This document shows positions 10,896 to 23,700 of a DNA stretch of 64,000 bases, piece by piece. The notes under the pieces are model-generated. The model was given only the letters and a program-made list of their open reading frames with translations, was not told the origin of the DNA and ran no database searches. The position numbers and the translations under genes were made by a program. This DNA comes from Galeopsis tetrahit (Eukaryota; Streptophyta; Magnoliopsida; Lamiales; Lamiaceae): assembly GCA_963675135.1 (NCBI GenBank), contig OY776120.1, positions 26,750,001-26,814,000 on the forward strand. Direction: 5' to 3'. Each line of letters opens with the position of its first letter. Position 1 is the stretch's first letter.

Positions 10896-11722
10896 CTTGA
10901 TCAAATAGGAAATTGTTTTACACTTGTAATCTGTCAATTAAAAATGATGTTTTGGAAAAGAGGAGACACCAATTTTATTATCTAACTTTAAATATCAATA
11001 TGTGCTAAATTTTCTAGCCAAAAAAAAATCTGTTATGAACTAGGAGTGAAAAAAAAGGAAAAGCATGCTCATGTTGGCAATAAGTTAGTATTTGAATTTG
11101 GGTTTACGTATTTTTACCAAATATACAGTTATGTATACAAAATATTATTGTTGTGAATATGAAGTATTACTATTTAAAATCAATTATATTTTTTCAAACA
11201 ATGACATTTTGTATGTACGGTATAATAACAATATTCATATGTATAACAATGACATTTAAAAAATAGAGAATTTACGATGGAGACCTGATTGCTCGTTTTT
11301 GCATTTATTAAGACCAATTTTCCAAAATAAATAGAAAATTTGAAAATTTTCTAAATTAATAATCAGTTGATTTAACCCAAAATCCCCAAATTAATTCTGC
11401 TATATTCAACTAATTTAACTCTTCATGAAACCTATTCTCAAAAAAAAATAAAAATCATGAAACCTAGGGTGTTATCGTCTTTTCCATATATCTTAAGTTT
11501 TTTTTTTCTTTTTCTTTTCCTTCATCAAATGGACTTTGGTGGATCCCGAACTGACAAATCTTCAATCTCCTGATCGGAGGTCCTTTGTTTTCCTTGAAGC
11601 ATTTTCAAGCGATCCAAGTTTTGTTGTAGTGCTCTCAACTCCATGATTTACATATATTTGTTCCTGTCATTTCTGTAATTGTATTGACCTATATCTGGCT
11701 TAGATAGCTGCAATTGTCTGCA

Positions 11723-14700
11723 ATGGAGTGGGCTACGGTGCACCATCTGGATCTCCGACATGCCGGCCGGAGCTCTAAACCCTTGCAGCCCCACGCCGCC
11801 GCCTTCCATCCGACACAGGCACTCGTCTCCGCCGCCATCGGGACTCACATCATCGGTATGCTTTCTTAATTTTTTGTTCTTTTTTTCTTAAATCTTGATG
11901 GAATTCGACAAATTTGAAGTTATGTTGTTTGCGTGCAGAGTTCGATGTGTATACCGGAAGTAAGATCGCGTCTGTGGATATAGGCTCACCTGTTGTTCGC
12001 ATGAAGTATAGCCCAACCGCTGGCCACTCGCTGATTGCTGTACTTGAGGTCAGTTTGAACAAGAGTAGATTACATACTAAGAAGAAAAGAATTTTGGTTA
12101 ATTCAGCTAAAATGCAATAATTGGAACCTTAATTGAAGTTTTGGAATTGAACTCATGAAACATAACATGTTTTGGATACAGATGGTCCAAATGGGTTTGG
12201 GTTTAGGCGGAAGGTAATAGTGGTAATATGGGGCCATGGAGGAATCTATAAAAGGGGTAGAAGTAATTATATGATGAATATAGGTTTGACACTCAACATA
12301 GCTTGCCAATCCCTTTGTCTAAACACTAGACCGATATCATTTACATTTTTTGTCTCCTATAAGTGAGTGTGTGTTTAAGGGAGAAAATTGTGTCATAATT
12401 GATCCATATAAAAGCTTTTGGATGCGCTATATATCAGACCTCATGCTCAGTATTGCTCAACTAAATGAATGTTAAATTTGACTAATTGACAATTTTGCAA
12501 CACCAACAATCTTCATTCTTTTATAGCTGACTAGGGTTTTCATAAGTAGGATTTTTTGAGTGCTTTAGTAATGTAATAGAGGAATATCACGTTCTGATGT
12601 TTAATTGTTTATTGGTGGAATAATTTGTCAAAATTTAAATATTTTAAAGATCTCCACAATTGCAAATATACCTTTTTTTTTTCCTCTTCTCCCTTCTTTG
12701 CTTTATATGGGTGGGTGGTGGTTTTCTTCTTCTACGATGTTCATAGATGCTAAACTTTCAATAGTTCCTGAGGTGTATGTCAATTGATAAAAATGGTGCT
12801 TATCCTCTTATTATACCTTTTGAATTGTTGTAATTCTTATAACCTCTAGTGCCTCTTTTCTGCGGAAATGCCATCCAATGCTCAGCTCAACTGAATGTGC
12901 TTATTTGAATTATAGTAATGCTCCCCGTCAAAAATAAAATAAAATATAGTAATGCAATTATGAAACCCCATGAAGTTGATCTGGTGGTATAGGCTTGGGA
13001 CTTAAGAGTGTGCTTCTCTCTAGGTCTCAGGTTCGAAATCCCCAAGGTGCAAACAATTCCTATGGGGCCAGTCCATACAGAGCCTTGCTCAGGCTTTAAG
13101 CGGGGCCCCTGCTGGTGGACGGCGGGATTGGTCCCCCGGATTAGTCGGTCCTTGGGTCGGATACCGAGATTTAAAAAAAAATAGTAATGCAATTATGATA
13201 ATATTGTTTTCTGTCTTTTATGTTGATATTCTGTTTAGTAGTTTCTTATGATGGCATATTTTTGCTTTCCTTGTGAGTATTCTTTTCATTCTCACTGATA
13301 GTATAGCTCCAACAATATGAAAAGAATTCTAACTATAGATCTTCATATGATTTTTGTCATGTTTTCTTCTTTCCTGATTACGTATTAATCCAGGTAGAAG
13401 TAATTTTAAATCTGATCTCCTCCTTGTTTGTGGATGACATCTGTTTTACATGCAGGATTGTACAATCCGGTCCTGTGACTTTGATAGTGAACAAACTTGT
13501 GTTTTGCATTCACCTGAAAAGAGGACAGAACAGATAACGATTGATACTGAAGTCCATCTTGCCTTGACTCCTCTTCAGCCTGTTGTGTTTTTTGGTTTCC
13601 ATAAGAAGATGAGTGTAACAGGTGGAGCCAATTCAACGAGTTCCTTTTATAAAACTTCTGGTTTCCTGAATTAAGAAGGATATTTTCTTTCTATGTATAT
13701 ATGATTGTTGACAGCGCTGTGTAATAGAACTAATACCATCCATGTCTATCCATCATCCTAACATCTACTATCAATAACTAAATCAACAAGTCAACTATAA
13801 CCGATCATGCCTTTCTCTGAGGGTGGTTTTTGTGGGAAATTTCATTCATATGTATGACTGTACTGTTGCCATCATCTTGTGACATCATGGGAAATTATCT
13901 TAGTGATATGGTGCTAGCAAAACATGGTTAATTTCCTGCCTATGTAAATTCATAAGCAATCTGTGAGGTGTCAGAGAGGGTATAATGGTGTTTCTTTATT
14001 TGGTCAAAATGGTGATACCCTGGGGTGCAAAATCCAAGGAGGACTCTAAGGAAGCCGTCTGTGGCTGTAGTGTGTACTGTTAGTGATGTTAATCTAAGAA
14101 CTTCTCTGATGAAAGTAACCAATCTCTTCCTTAACTTTTGTGAAACTTGCATTTGAAGAACCACCTTTTGGTTTTTAATTGCTTGTCTACCACATTACCC
14201 TAGAATGTTTGGAAATATGAAGACTTTACAGTTTCAGATATATCATTAATTTTTTCAAGAACTAAAGATGGTAGTTATTGTTCATGTCATTGTCTCTCTA
14301 TAGCACTGGATTTTTGCATTTCGAACTGATATGGTAGTATGAAAGCCTTCCCCCATATTACTTTATTATGACCAAAGTTACTACTGAACTATCTCTCCTG
14401 TTACTAATTTATAGTTATTTTGTATGTCAAGTTGTTGGAACTGTGGTAGGTGGGAAAGCACCCACCAAAATAAAGACTGACCTGAAGAAACCTATAGTCA
14501 ATCTTGCTTGCCATCCTCGCCTTCCTGTTTTGGTAAGGGTTTTGGTTGAATGTGGCATTTTAATACACCAAATTCGAATCCTGTACATTAGTATTACTTG
14601 CCTGTGTCAGATGGTACCCAACTACCCAAGCATTTACAGGCAGCTGATGTTATATTCTCTTGCCTTTTGTTAACAGTATGTGGCTTATCAAGAAGGTTTG

Positions 14701-17700
14701 ATTCGAGGTTACAATATACATACATATGCTGTTCTCTACACACTACAGCGTAAGAGTTGGACAGAACTTTCATGTCCATATCTCTCATTTTCCTCCTGAA
14801 ATATATGAAAAGTTGCTTCAGTGGCATGTTCATGTCCTTTAGATGGATTAATAATTTATGGATGGATTCCTTTACAGTTGATAACACCATCAGGCTACAG
14901 GGTGCTGGAGCATTTGCTTTTCATCCAACACTGGAATGGATATTTGTTGGTGATAGACGAGGTACAATTTTGGCATGGGATGTATCCACCGAAAGACCTT
15001 TGATGATCGGAATGTAAGTTATACATATATCTATGACGATGCCACCCGTTGTCTCATTGATTTCTTTTTTTCCTTTTCTTTTTATACTACTACATTTATA
15101 TCTTCTTTACTTACCTCGGAGGAAGCTAGGAGGACCAGTATCTGTTGGAGAAGTGCATGCTTTATAGATCTGTTCAGCTTTAGTGTATATCTGCTGTTTT
15201 ATGGTGATTTTAATTCTTGATTCCATTTACTGTTTTTGCAATCCTCGTACTTTTTTTTTGTATTTTGCCTTTTTTTTTTTGCTACTGTATTAAAATCGCA
15301 GAAAGAAAGAGAGGCTATCTGCCTGGTTTGTTAATAAGAAGTTGATATATATATACACATATATATCTAAATAGCATAAGGATGATTCTTGAGCTCCAGC
15401 TTATTTACAAGTTAAGATTGCTAAAACTTGCGTTATGGCCTCTAGTTATTAAACTATGGATTTGTGAGGTTCAGTCTGTTAACAATATAATTTTGCTATC
15501 TTCACTGATTTTGACATTCGTTCTTGACATGCAATATCTAGCACACAAGTGGGTTCACAACCAATCGCATCAATTTCTTGGCTCCCAAAGTTGCGGTTGC
15601 TTGTCACTTTGTCAAAGGATGGGAGTATTCAAGTTTGGAAAACACGAGTAAATGTGAATCCCAACAAAGCACCAACACAAGCAAATTTTTTTGAGCCTGC
15701 TGGTTAGTTGAGCTCTCTAGATTTGTCCTTTCTAGATTAATATTGCTGTTCGATGATGTTCTGTTGTGCTAATGACCGTTCTGTCGCTAGTTATCATGCT
15801 TTTTAAAATTCAGTAGGTATTGCATAATTTCCTACATAATTTCTTCTGTGTAAGATTACATTTGGATGCCCTTTTCATTTAAAATGGTAAAATATTCTTG
15901 CTGAAAGGAAATGCAAATTGAAATGATTGTACCTCTCATGCTCTAGATAAGAATGTCATATCTTTTGAAAGCTGCTTTGTTCTCCATATAAAAGTTCACT
16001 TTTGTCCCCTGTCAGTTTGGAAGATTTTTCAGTTTTTCCCTGTAAAAAGTTTTCATCTTTCTCTAACTTGTTGAGTTTGGCCGTATTTTTTTGGAAAAGC
16101 TACTCTCTTTTTTTAGTTTGAATATCTTTCAGGTTCTTTTTTCAAGTTTTTTTTTTTTTTTTTTTTCCAGTTTTTACCATTTTTCCCCTCAAGTCTTTTT
16201 TCCTCCTATACATATAGATGATAAAACCCAAAGGTTAATTATTTCTAGATGATTGGACATTCAGCCTCCTCAGTCAATATTTGGATCAACATTGACTAAT
16301 GTTTAGAATTCAGTTTTTAGTGGTGAAGTAAAAATTAAAAAGATAGTTTGGTGGATGCATCTTGAAGTATCAATCCATTATTTGAATTCTGTTCTTTTAT
16401 AGAAGTTGTAGTGAAAATCTTATTAGCTTATAACAAAGAAAGAATAATAAAGAATAAGGTAGCGAAATTCGAGTATACTTCCCCACAATTTTTTTTGTTT
16501 TTGTGAGAAGTTGCTTTTGTTCACAGAAGTTGATAGTTCTGTATACAAGAGAACTCAGTTTATGCTCGCTTCATTACTTAGATAATTCTAACATTCTATT
16601 TTGAAGAAATGCTCATCGGTTTCATTTTCCTCATTTTGGTGATGCCTCGTGCTTCTTACAATTTTCTACTGATGTGCGTAATTTATCCTGATTCTACTAA
16701 TATATTTTGTAGCTATTGAATCTATGGATATCCCTCGCATTCTATCCCAGCAAGGTGGAGAAGCAGTTTATCCTCTCCCGCGGATTAGGGGTTTAGAAGT
16801 GCACCCAAAGTTGAATCTAGCTACATTACTTTTTGCAGTAAGTATCCCTGTACTAATTAGTTGTGGGTGTCGAATAATCAGATACTTCAAAATAATAAAT
16901 ACTCCCTCCGTCCAAACTTAATAAGTCTAATTTCCTTTTTAGTCCGTCCAAACTTAATATGTATGTTCCAAAATGGAAATTCTATTTTATCTTCATCCCT
17001 TCCATCATCACTTATTTACTCAAATTGCCATTCACTTTATTCTTACACAATCACTTTATTAATAAGTGGACCCCACATTACCCCATAACACCCTCCAATC
17101 TATCTATTTTATGCATAAACAACCAATATTCCTTAAAACATGTGCCAAATTAATCATACTTATTAACTTTGGACGGAGAGAGTAATAGATTGTGTGATTC
17201 TTAATAGGTTACGGCTGGGGTAGACAACCGGAAGAACCGAGCTGCATATACTAGAGAGGGGCGGAAACAACTCTTTGCTGTTTTACAAAGCGCAAGGGGG
17301 TCATCTGGTGATTTATAGTTACATTCTAATGCTTGTTGATTATTTATGTGCTTGCCTTGTAGCAGATGCCCCATATTGTATTGGTGTTGGTGTTGAGCTA
17401 GATATGCCGATGCTGCATATTTATAGTTTTAATTTAATTGAATTCCATGTTTTAAAGTTAGTTCATGTGTGGGCTCTCGTAGACAGTCGTCTCATTTTGA
17501 TTTTGATACATTTTTAAACTGTGAAAACTGTTGAATTCTTAATCTGTCACCGTCTCACCGATGCTTTTATTTGAAATTTCTACTGAGTTGGACTGGTGAT
17601 TTTGTTTGGTAGTGTAGAATAATATGCCAATCTTCTATAAACATGTGATGTTTTAAATTGCAACATTTCTTAGAAATACTGCAGCTTAATTGTTTATTTT

Positions 17701-20614
17701 CAAAATGTTATGGTATTTATCTTTTATATAGAAAATGCTTATCAAACTGTTTACTTATTGTCCGTAACTATTATTTGTTAAGCAGCATCTGTCTTGAAGG
17801 AAAAACTTGCGACCCTTGGTTCTTCTGGTATATTAGCTGATCACCAGCTGCAAGCCCAACTGCAAGAGCATCATATGAAAGGGTGAGCATGAATGTTTCT
17901 TAAATATCTATTCTCTGTCTTGTTCTTTCTATTTTCCCTCTCGTCTTTAACCAGCAGTAGTAGACTTACCATAGATTTGTCACAACATACCTTTTCCGCT
18001 ATTTAGAATAGAAAATACAGTATTACATTGTTGAAGTAGTTCATTAGCTCATAATAGCCACTTAACCCAAAAAGGTTATTGTTTGTTACATAATTATGGT
18101 TCGTAAAGAAGACCTTTTTTTTTGTAAGTTGGATAGCGTTTCCGCAAGTATGCTCTTTTTAAATTTTGTATTATTGGCACTTTCCTTTTTTTTTTTCCAG
18201 GCAAAGTCAGCTTACAATCTCTGACATAGCGAGGAAGGCTTTTCTTTACAGTGTAAGTAATTTTTCTGTATGATGCTTCTTATGAGAGAACATAAATTGT
18301 GTGTGTTGATAAATAAAGGACTACATATTTATACAACTAGTTGGGAAACTAATAGAGGAAAGAAATATAAGTCCCTATAAATAGTTTACTAATTAATCTC
18401 CTATTATTTATGTACACCAAATAGGTAATTATACATTTATTTATGTAACACTCTTCCTCAAGCTGGAGCATAGACGCTTATTAATAGATTAGGTACTTCT
18501 GTACCTCTTTTTTGCGACTCTTGTTGATTTATAATCTCTTCCTGATTGTTACAGCATTTCATGGAAGGCCACACTAAGAGTGCTCCAATATCCCGTTTAC
18601 CTCTTATTACCATTTTGGATACTAAGCATCATTTAGGGGACTTTCCAATTTGCCAGGTAGTTGCACAGATATTATTGCTAGAATGTACTGTTGGGATTGG
18701 AGGGACTGATTAACCCAATTTGCAGCCTTTTCACCTGGAACTAAATTTCTTCAGTAAAGAGAATCGAGTTCTTCATTATCCTGTCAGGGCTTTTTATATT
18801 GAAGGGGCAAACCTCATGGCTTATAATCTCACTTCTGGAAGTGAAACTATCTACAGAAAGCTTTATACTGCGGTAATATTTAGCGTGCCTTTTTCTTTAC
18901 TAGTGTTTTCTGTGTTACCACTAGTGTATGATAATATGATCCTCAATCTTCTGTTTCAGATTCCTGGAAATGTGGAAATCCATCCAAAAAACATTATTTA
19001 TAGTAAAAAGCAGCACATATTTCTAGTGACCTATGAAATAATTGGTGGTTCAGTTTCAAATGAGGTAGTGTTGTACTGGGAAAACACGGATCCTCAATTT
19101 GCAAATAGTAAAGTTACCACAGTTAAAGGTCTGTACTGTCTTTCTACCTTTGTATTTTTTTAAAAGTGTGTAGTGAGTGATTACTTCATCCCTTTTCTGC
19201 AAATTCTTCAGGTGTAGATGCAGCCTTTGTTGGTAATAAAGAAAATCAGTATGCTATTCTTGATGAGGATAAGACTGCACTTTCCTTATATATGTTGCCA
19301 GGAGCTGCCTCTCAAGAATCCTTAGAAAAAAATTTAACTGCTCTTGAAAGTCAGTCTGTGGAAACCGAAGCCACTTCTATTAAGGGTCCCATGCAGTTTA
19401 TGTTTGAGAGTGAAGTTGACAGGATCTTTTCTACACCACTAGGTGCTTAAAAAGAACTTCTTATTTTTATAATAACCTATACCAATGGACTGCATTTTGA
19501 TTCAGAGTTCCCCATTTTGTAGAGTCAACTGTGTTGTTTGCTTCTCATGGGGATCAGATTGCATTGGGAAAACTCATCCTAGGATACCGTCTTCCTAGTA
19601 CAGATGGACATTACATCTCAACAAAAGCTGAAGGGCGGAAATTCATTAAATTGAAAGTTAATGAGACTGTACTTCAGGTAAATAATTCAGGTTTTAATCT
19701 TGAGTTATTACTAAAGATTTTTTTCCTTTTTCATTTTAAGCATGTACCTTACCTTCTTAGCTTGCAAGATGCAAAGAGACCTGTTTCATTTCATTACTCG
19801 AACACACTGTGCTTCATTGGAACAAAAATATAATCGAGAATATTCTTAATTTCACCATGTATTGGCTTGCCTGTGCTTTACCAACAAAAAAAGATTGCTG
19901 ATGAAAAGACACATTGGTGGTAACTATGATAGATTTGAAACACACATGGCAAATTTGATAGTCATTTGGGCAACTTAACTCTCTTATGAATTTTAATCAA
20001 TTACTCTCATGTTGCACTATTCTAGTGTGATTTTGGTGGATTTGAAATCCACTTACTATAAAGTTATATGAAATTCTTTCTCCAAGTTCCTCTCATTAAA
20101 CCAGATCCCCCAATCCAAATGCTACCTGAAAAAATTTGAACATGGTATTACTTTGGTAATGTATGTCATTTTATTTCTTGGTTTTCACTTGACTTTCTTC
20201 ACAACTCATTAGAGAAGAAGGAACTGTAATATATATGGAATATTTTATCAAGCTTTAGAAGCAGTATAAATAAGAAATTGAATCTTTAGCATCTCAGTTA
20301 TGAAATGTTAATGGTTTCTTCTAGTAATATCCTAATACTGGAACAATGACCCTCATGCTTCCCAAATGTATTTGAATTGATTATTCTTTCTTTTCAAAAA
20401 GATTGTATTTAGTACACATTTTAGAAAGTTTGTGAGGTGCTACTAATTTAAAGCCATCTTGTTCAGGTACAATGGCAAGAGACACTCAGGGGCTTTGTTG
20501 CTGGTATACTGACCACACAACGGGTGCTCCTAGTTACAGCTGATTTAGACGTATTAGCCAGTAGTTCTTCAAAATATGATAAAGGGCTTCCTCCAATATC
20601 CTTAATGCCTTCTG

Positions 20615-20649
<35 letters not shown>

Positions 20650-20689
20650 GTATATACACGTATATATTTACACATACATATGTGAGTAT

Positions 20690-20733
<44 letters not shown>

Positions 20734-23700
20734 ATACTCACATATGTATGTGTAAATATATACGTGTATACACAAACATCTCTCTCTCTCTCTCTCTCTT
20801 ATATCATCTGTCTTTAGATACATGAGGGTCCTTAACATATGATTACTTTAGATCCATGTTGTGGCTTGGACCGGCACTTCTCTTTTCTACTACTACTTCT
20901 GTTAATGTGCTGGGTTGGGATGGAAAAGTTAGGACCATTCTTTCAATCAGCATGCCTAATGCAGGTAGATAACTTCTTTTTACCCCAAATTGAGGTTATC
21001 GGATGTAATTCTGTTGTGATATGTCTCCTATTCTAAGTTTTTCAATTAATTTACTGAGCTTTCAATCGAGTGCCTACATGCAGTGCTGCTTGGAGCTCTT
21101 AATGACCGGCTTCTGCTTGCAAACACAACTGATATAAATGTTAGGCAAAAGAAGAAATTTGAGATCAAGAATTGCCTTGTCGGACTACTGGAACCTCTTC
21201 TCATTGGATACGCGACAATGCAGCAACATTTTGAGCAGAAGCTAGATTTGTCAGAGGTCCTATACCAAATAACATCAAGGTTTTTGTTTTTGTTTACAGA
21301 CCCCTATTTTTTTAATCATAGTATATTTGTTGTTACATGTGAATGATAAAATGGTGGCTTTGTTGTGCTTGTTTTGTCCGTAAAAGTTATCTGTAGAATT
21401 AAAAAGTATGATTATTGAAATATTTACTTGTGTTTGACTGAAGGTTTGATAGCTTGCGTATTACTCCAAGATCACTCGATATTCTTGCCAATGGTTCTCC
21501 AGTTTGTGGTGATCTTGCTGTATCATTATCACAATCAGGACTGCAATTCACTCAGGTACTTTTGTAGTTCCATTGTGTATCAGAATCAGCAAATCACATT
21601 CCTGATCAACTTTTTACTTTGCTAACTCAGATATCAAGAGGAATATACGCAATCAAAGCACTCCGATTTTCTGCTGCTTTATCTGCATTGAAAGACGAGT
21701 TTCTGCGATCAAGAGATTATCCTCGGTGTCCCCCAACCTCACACTTGTTCCATCGTTTCCGTGAGTTGGGATATGCATGTATCAAGTATGTACCCACATT
21801 CATTCTCTGGTAGCTAATATAAACTTCAGCAGTATATATTGTAGGATTAGTTGATGTTTGAGTTTTAGTCATATCATATTTATATCCTATTTAAATAGCT
21901 GCTGCAAAGACGAAATACTTGCAGTTGTCTTAGAATTGTTTCACTATGATCATGATGAAAATATAAATGTTCTGGATTTCTGGACTTTTTTCTTTTCTTG
22001 TTTTTTTGCTGCACCTAATGTGCTGCTATAGTTCTCTGGTTGCCTTTGCTAAGTTGAATACTGGAATTATTGCTTTTTTAGAGCTACCCTCAATGTATGG
22101 AGATCGATGCACCTGTTTTCATGTGAAATATTTAGCTGTGATGTTTGGATGTGAAATGTATGTTGGGAACAATTTTGGTGGAAAAGTCTGCAAATGAGTA
22201 TTCAAATGTACTACTATATGATTATATCAAACAGAAAATTCATAAAAAACTTTTGTGTTTAATTGTGCTTTTGGGCTAAAGAACTAAATATGGAGAAAGC
22301 AGACCCTTATTTTCTTGCTTTTTCTGTGAAACTGTCACACAACTTCATTATTTTAATAGCATTTTCTGGGTTTCTTCTATGCTCTTGGGTGGGTGATTCT
22401 AGACTTTTGGTGGAAGGATGGTGGGGAGACTTGTTGAATGATTTTCTTTCTGGAAGTAAACATGGAATATATCATTTTCTTTAGCTTGATATGAATAATT
22501 TCACTGACGGACAAGTCATGTAAAAAAGCAATCACCAAAAATTGCAGTACCTTATAGAAATTTCATTCCATATAAAAATCCTATTCTAAAAGAATTGCTA
22601 CCTTGATTTTATATCAATTTCCTTATCTTTCTACAAAGGAGTCGTTTTCTTTACAAGCTGTAATCTCGCTTCAATACTGACACCTTGTTTCTGCCCAGTT
22701 CTTCATATGAATAATTTTTTTATCTTCTGGATTGCCTGGATTATTAGCTTTGCTCTTTATTTCTATATGTCATCTCACTGTATGATGCTGTCATTGCAGA
22801 TACGGTCAGTTTGATAGTGCTAAAGAAACTTTTGAAGTTATCACAGACTTTGAAAGTATGCTCGATCTATTTATATGCCACCTTAACCCTAGTGCATTGC
22901 GGCATCTTGCCCAGAAGTTAGAGGAAGAGGGCAGCGATTCAGAGCTGAGGAGATACTGTGAGAGGATTCTGAGAGTCCGTTCAACTGGGTGGACACAAGG
23001 CATTTTCGCTAACTTTGCTGCTGAAAGTATGGTTCCTAAAGGGCGCGAATGGGGTGGTGGGAACTGGGAAATAAAGACTCCTACAAACTTGAAAGACATA
23101 CCTCAGTGGGCCCTTGCTGCTGAGGTGATGCCTTACATGAGAACAGATGATGGCACTATCCCGTCTATTGTCACAGATCATATTGGTGTTTATCTTGGTT
23201 TGGTCAAAGGAAGAGGTAATGTAGTTGAAGTGAGAGAAGACAGTTTGGTGAAAGCAATTAAAGCTGAAGGTGGTATCAAGGCTAATGGGTCCCACACGTC
23301 TCTTGCTCCTTCAACATCTGAAAAACCCAAACTACTGTTGGATGGAGAAGCTAAGCCAGGTTCTTTGATGGGTCTCGAAACTCTCTCCCAACAGTTTGCA
23401 GGATCCAGTGCTCTAGATGCACAGGCAAAGGCCGAAGAAGAATTCAAGAAATCACTATACGGCTCTGCTGGTGACGGTAGCAGCAGCGATGAGGAAGAAA
23501 CTTCGAAAACGAGAAAGTTGCATATCAGGATCAAACCAGCTGCACCTGCTACAGTAGACGTCAACAAAATTAAAGAAGCAACAAAGCAGTTAGGTCTGCC
23601 AATTAGTAGGACCAAGTCCCAAACTGGTTCATCGCCAGATTTTGGCTCCCTTGTACCCCAGCCTTCCCCACTTGTACCCCAACCTACCCCTCCTACAGGA

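Larger units (their letters stand above)
20596..20846 (+). other. U12-type AT-AC intron of TWD40-1
   Basis: Coding sequence breaks after GGG CTT CCT CCA and resumes TTT AGA TCC ATG, with no usable GT-AG pair. The intervening 251 bp starts ATATCCTTA (U12 AT-AC consensus ATATCCTTT), ends AC, and carries TCCTTAAC at 20829-20836 (U12 branch consensus TTCCTTAAC), 11-12 bases before the acceptor. Removing it restores GLPPFRSMLW, matching the family. A CT repeat and a 134-bp palindrome fill the intron. Confidence 0.88.

Noticed and set aside
18300..18470. Possible copia LTR fragment in TWD40-1 intron 11
   Set aside because: CTCTTCCTCAAGCTGGAGCAT resembles a copia LTR motif, but no ends or duplication could be defined.
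20463..20741. Minus-strand 92-aa ORF across exon 17 and the CT repeat
   Set aside because: It is the antisense of TWD40-1 coding sequence and a microsatellite (poly Arg-Glu), so a shadow frame.
20596..20846. Insertion disrupting a TWD40-1 exon, making a pseudogene
   Set aside because: The first impression was an insertion with no GT-AG; the ATATCCTT start, TCCTTAAC branch and terminal AC explain it as a functional minor-class intron.
23190..23615. Minus-strand 141-aa ORF
   Set aside because: It is antisense to the large exon 22 of TWD40-1, whose frame is supported by homology and splicing.
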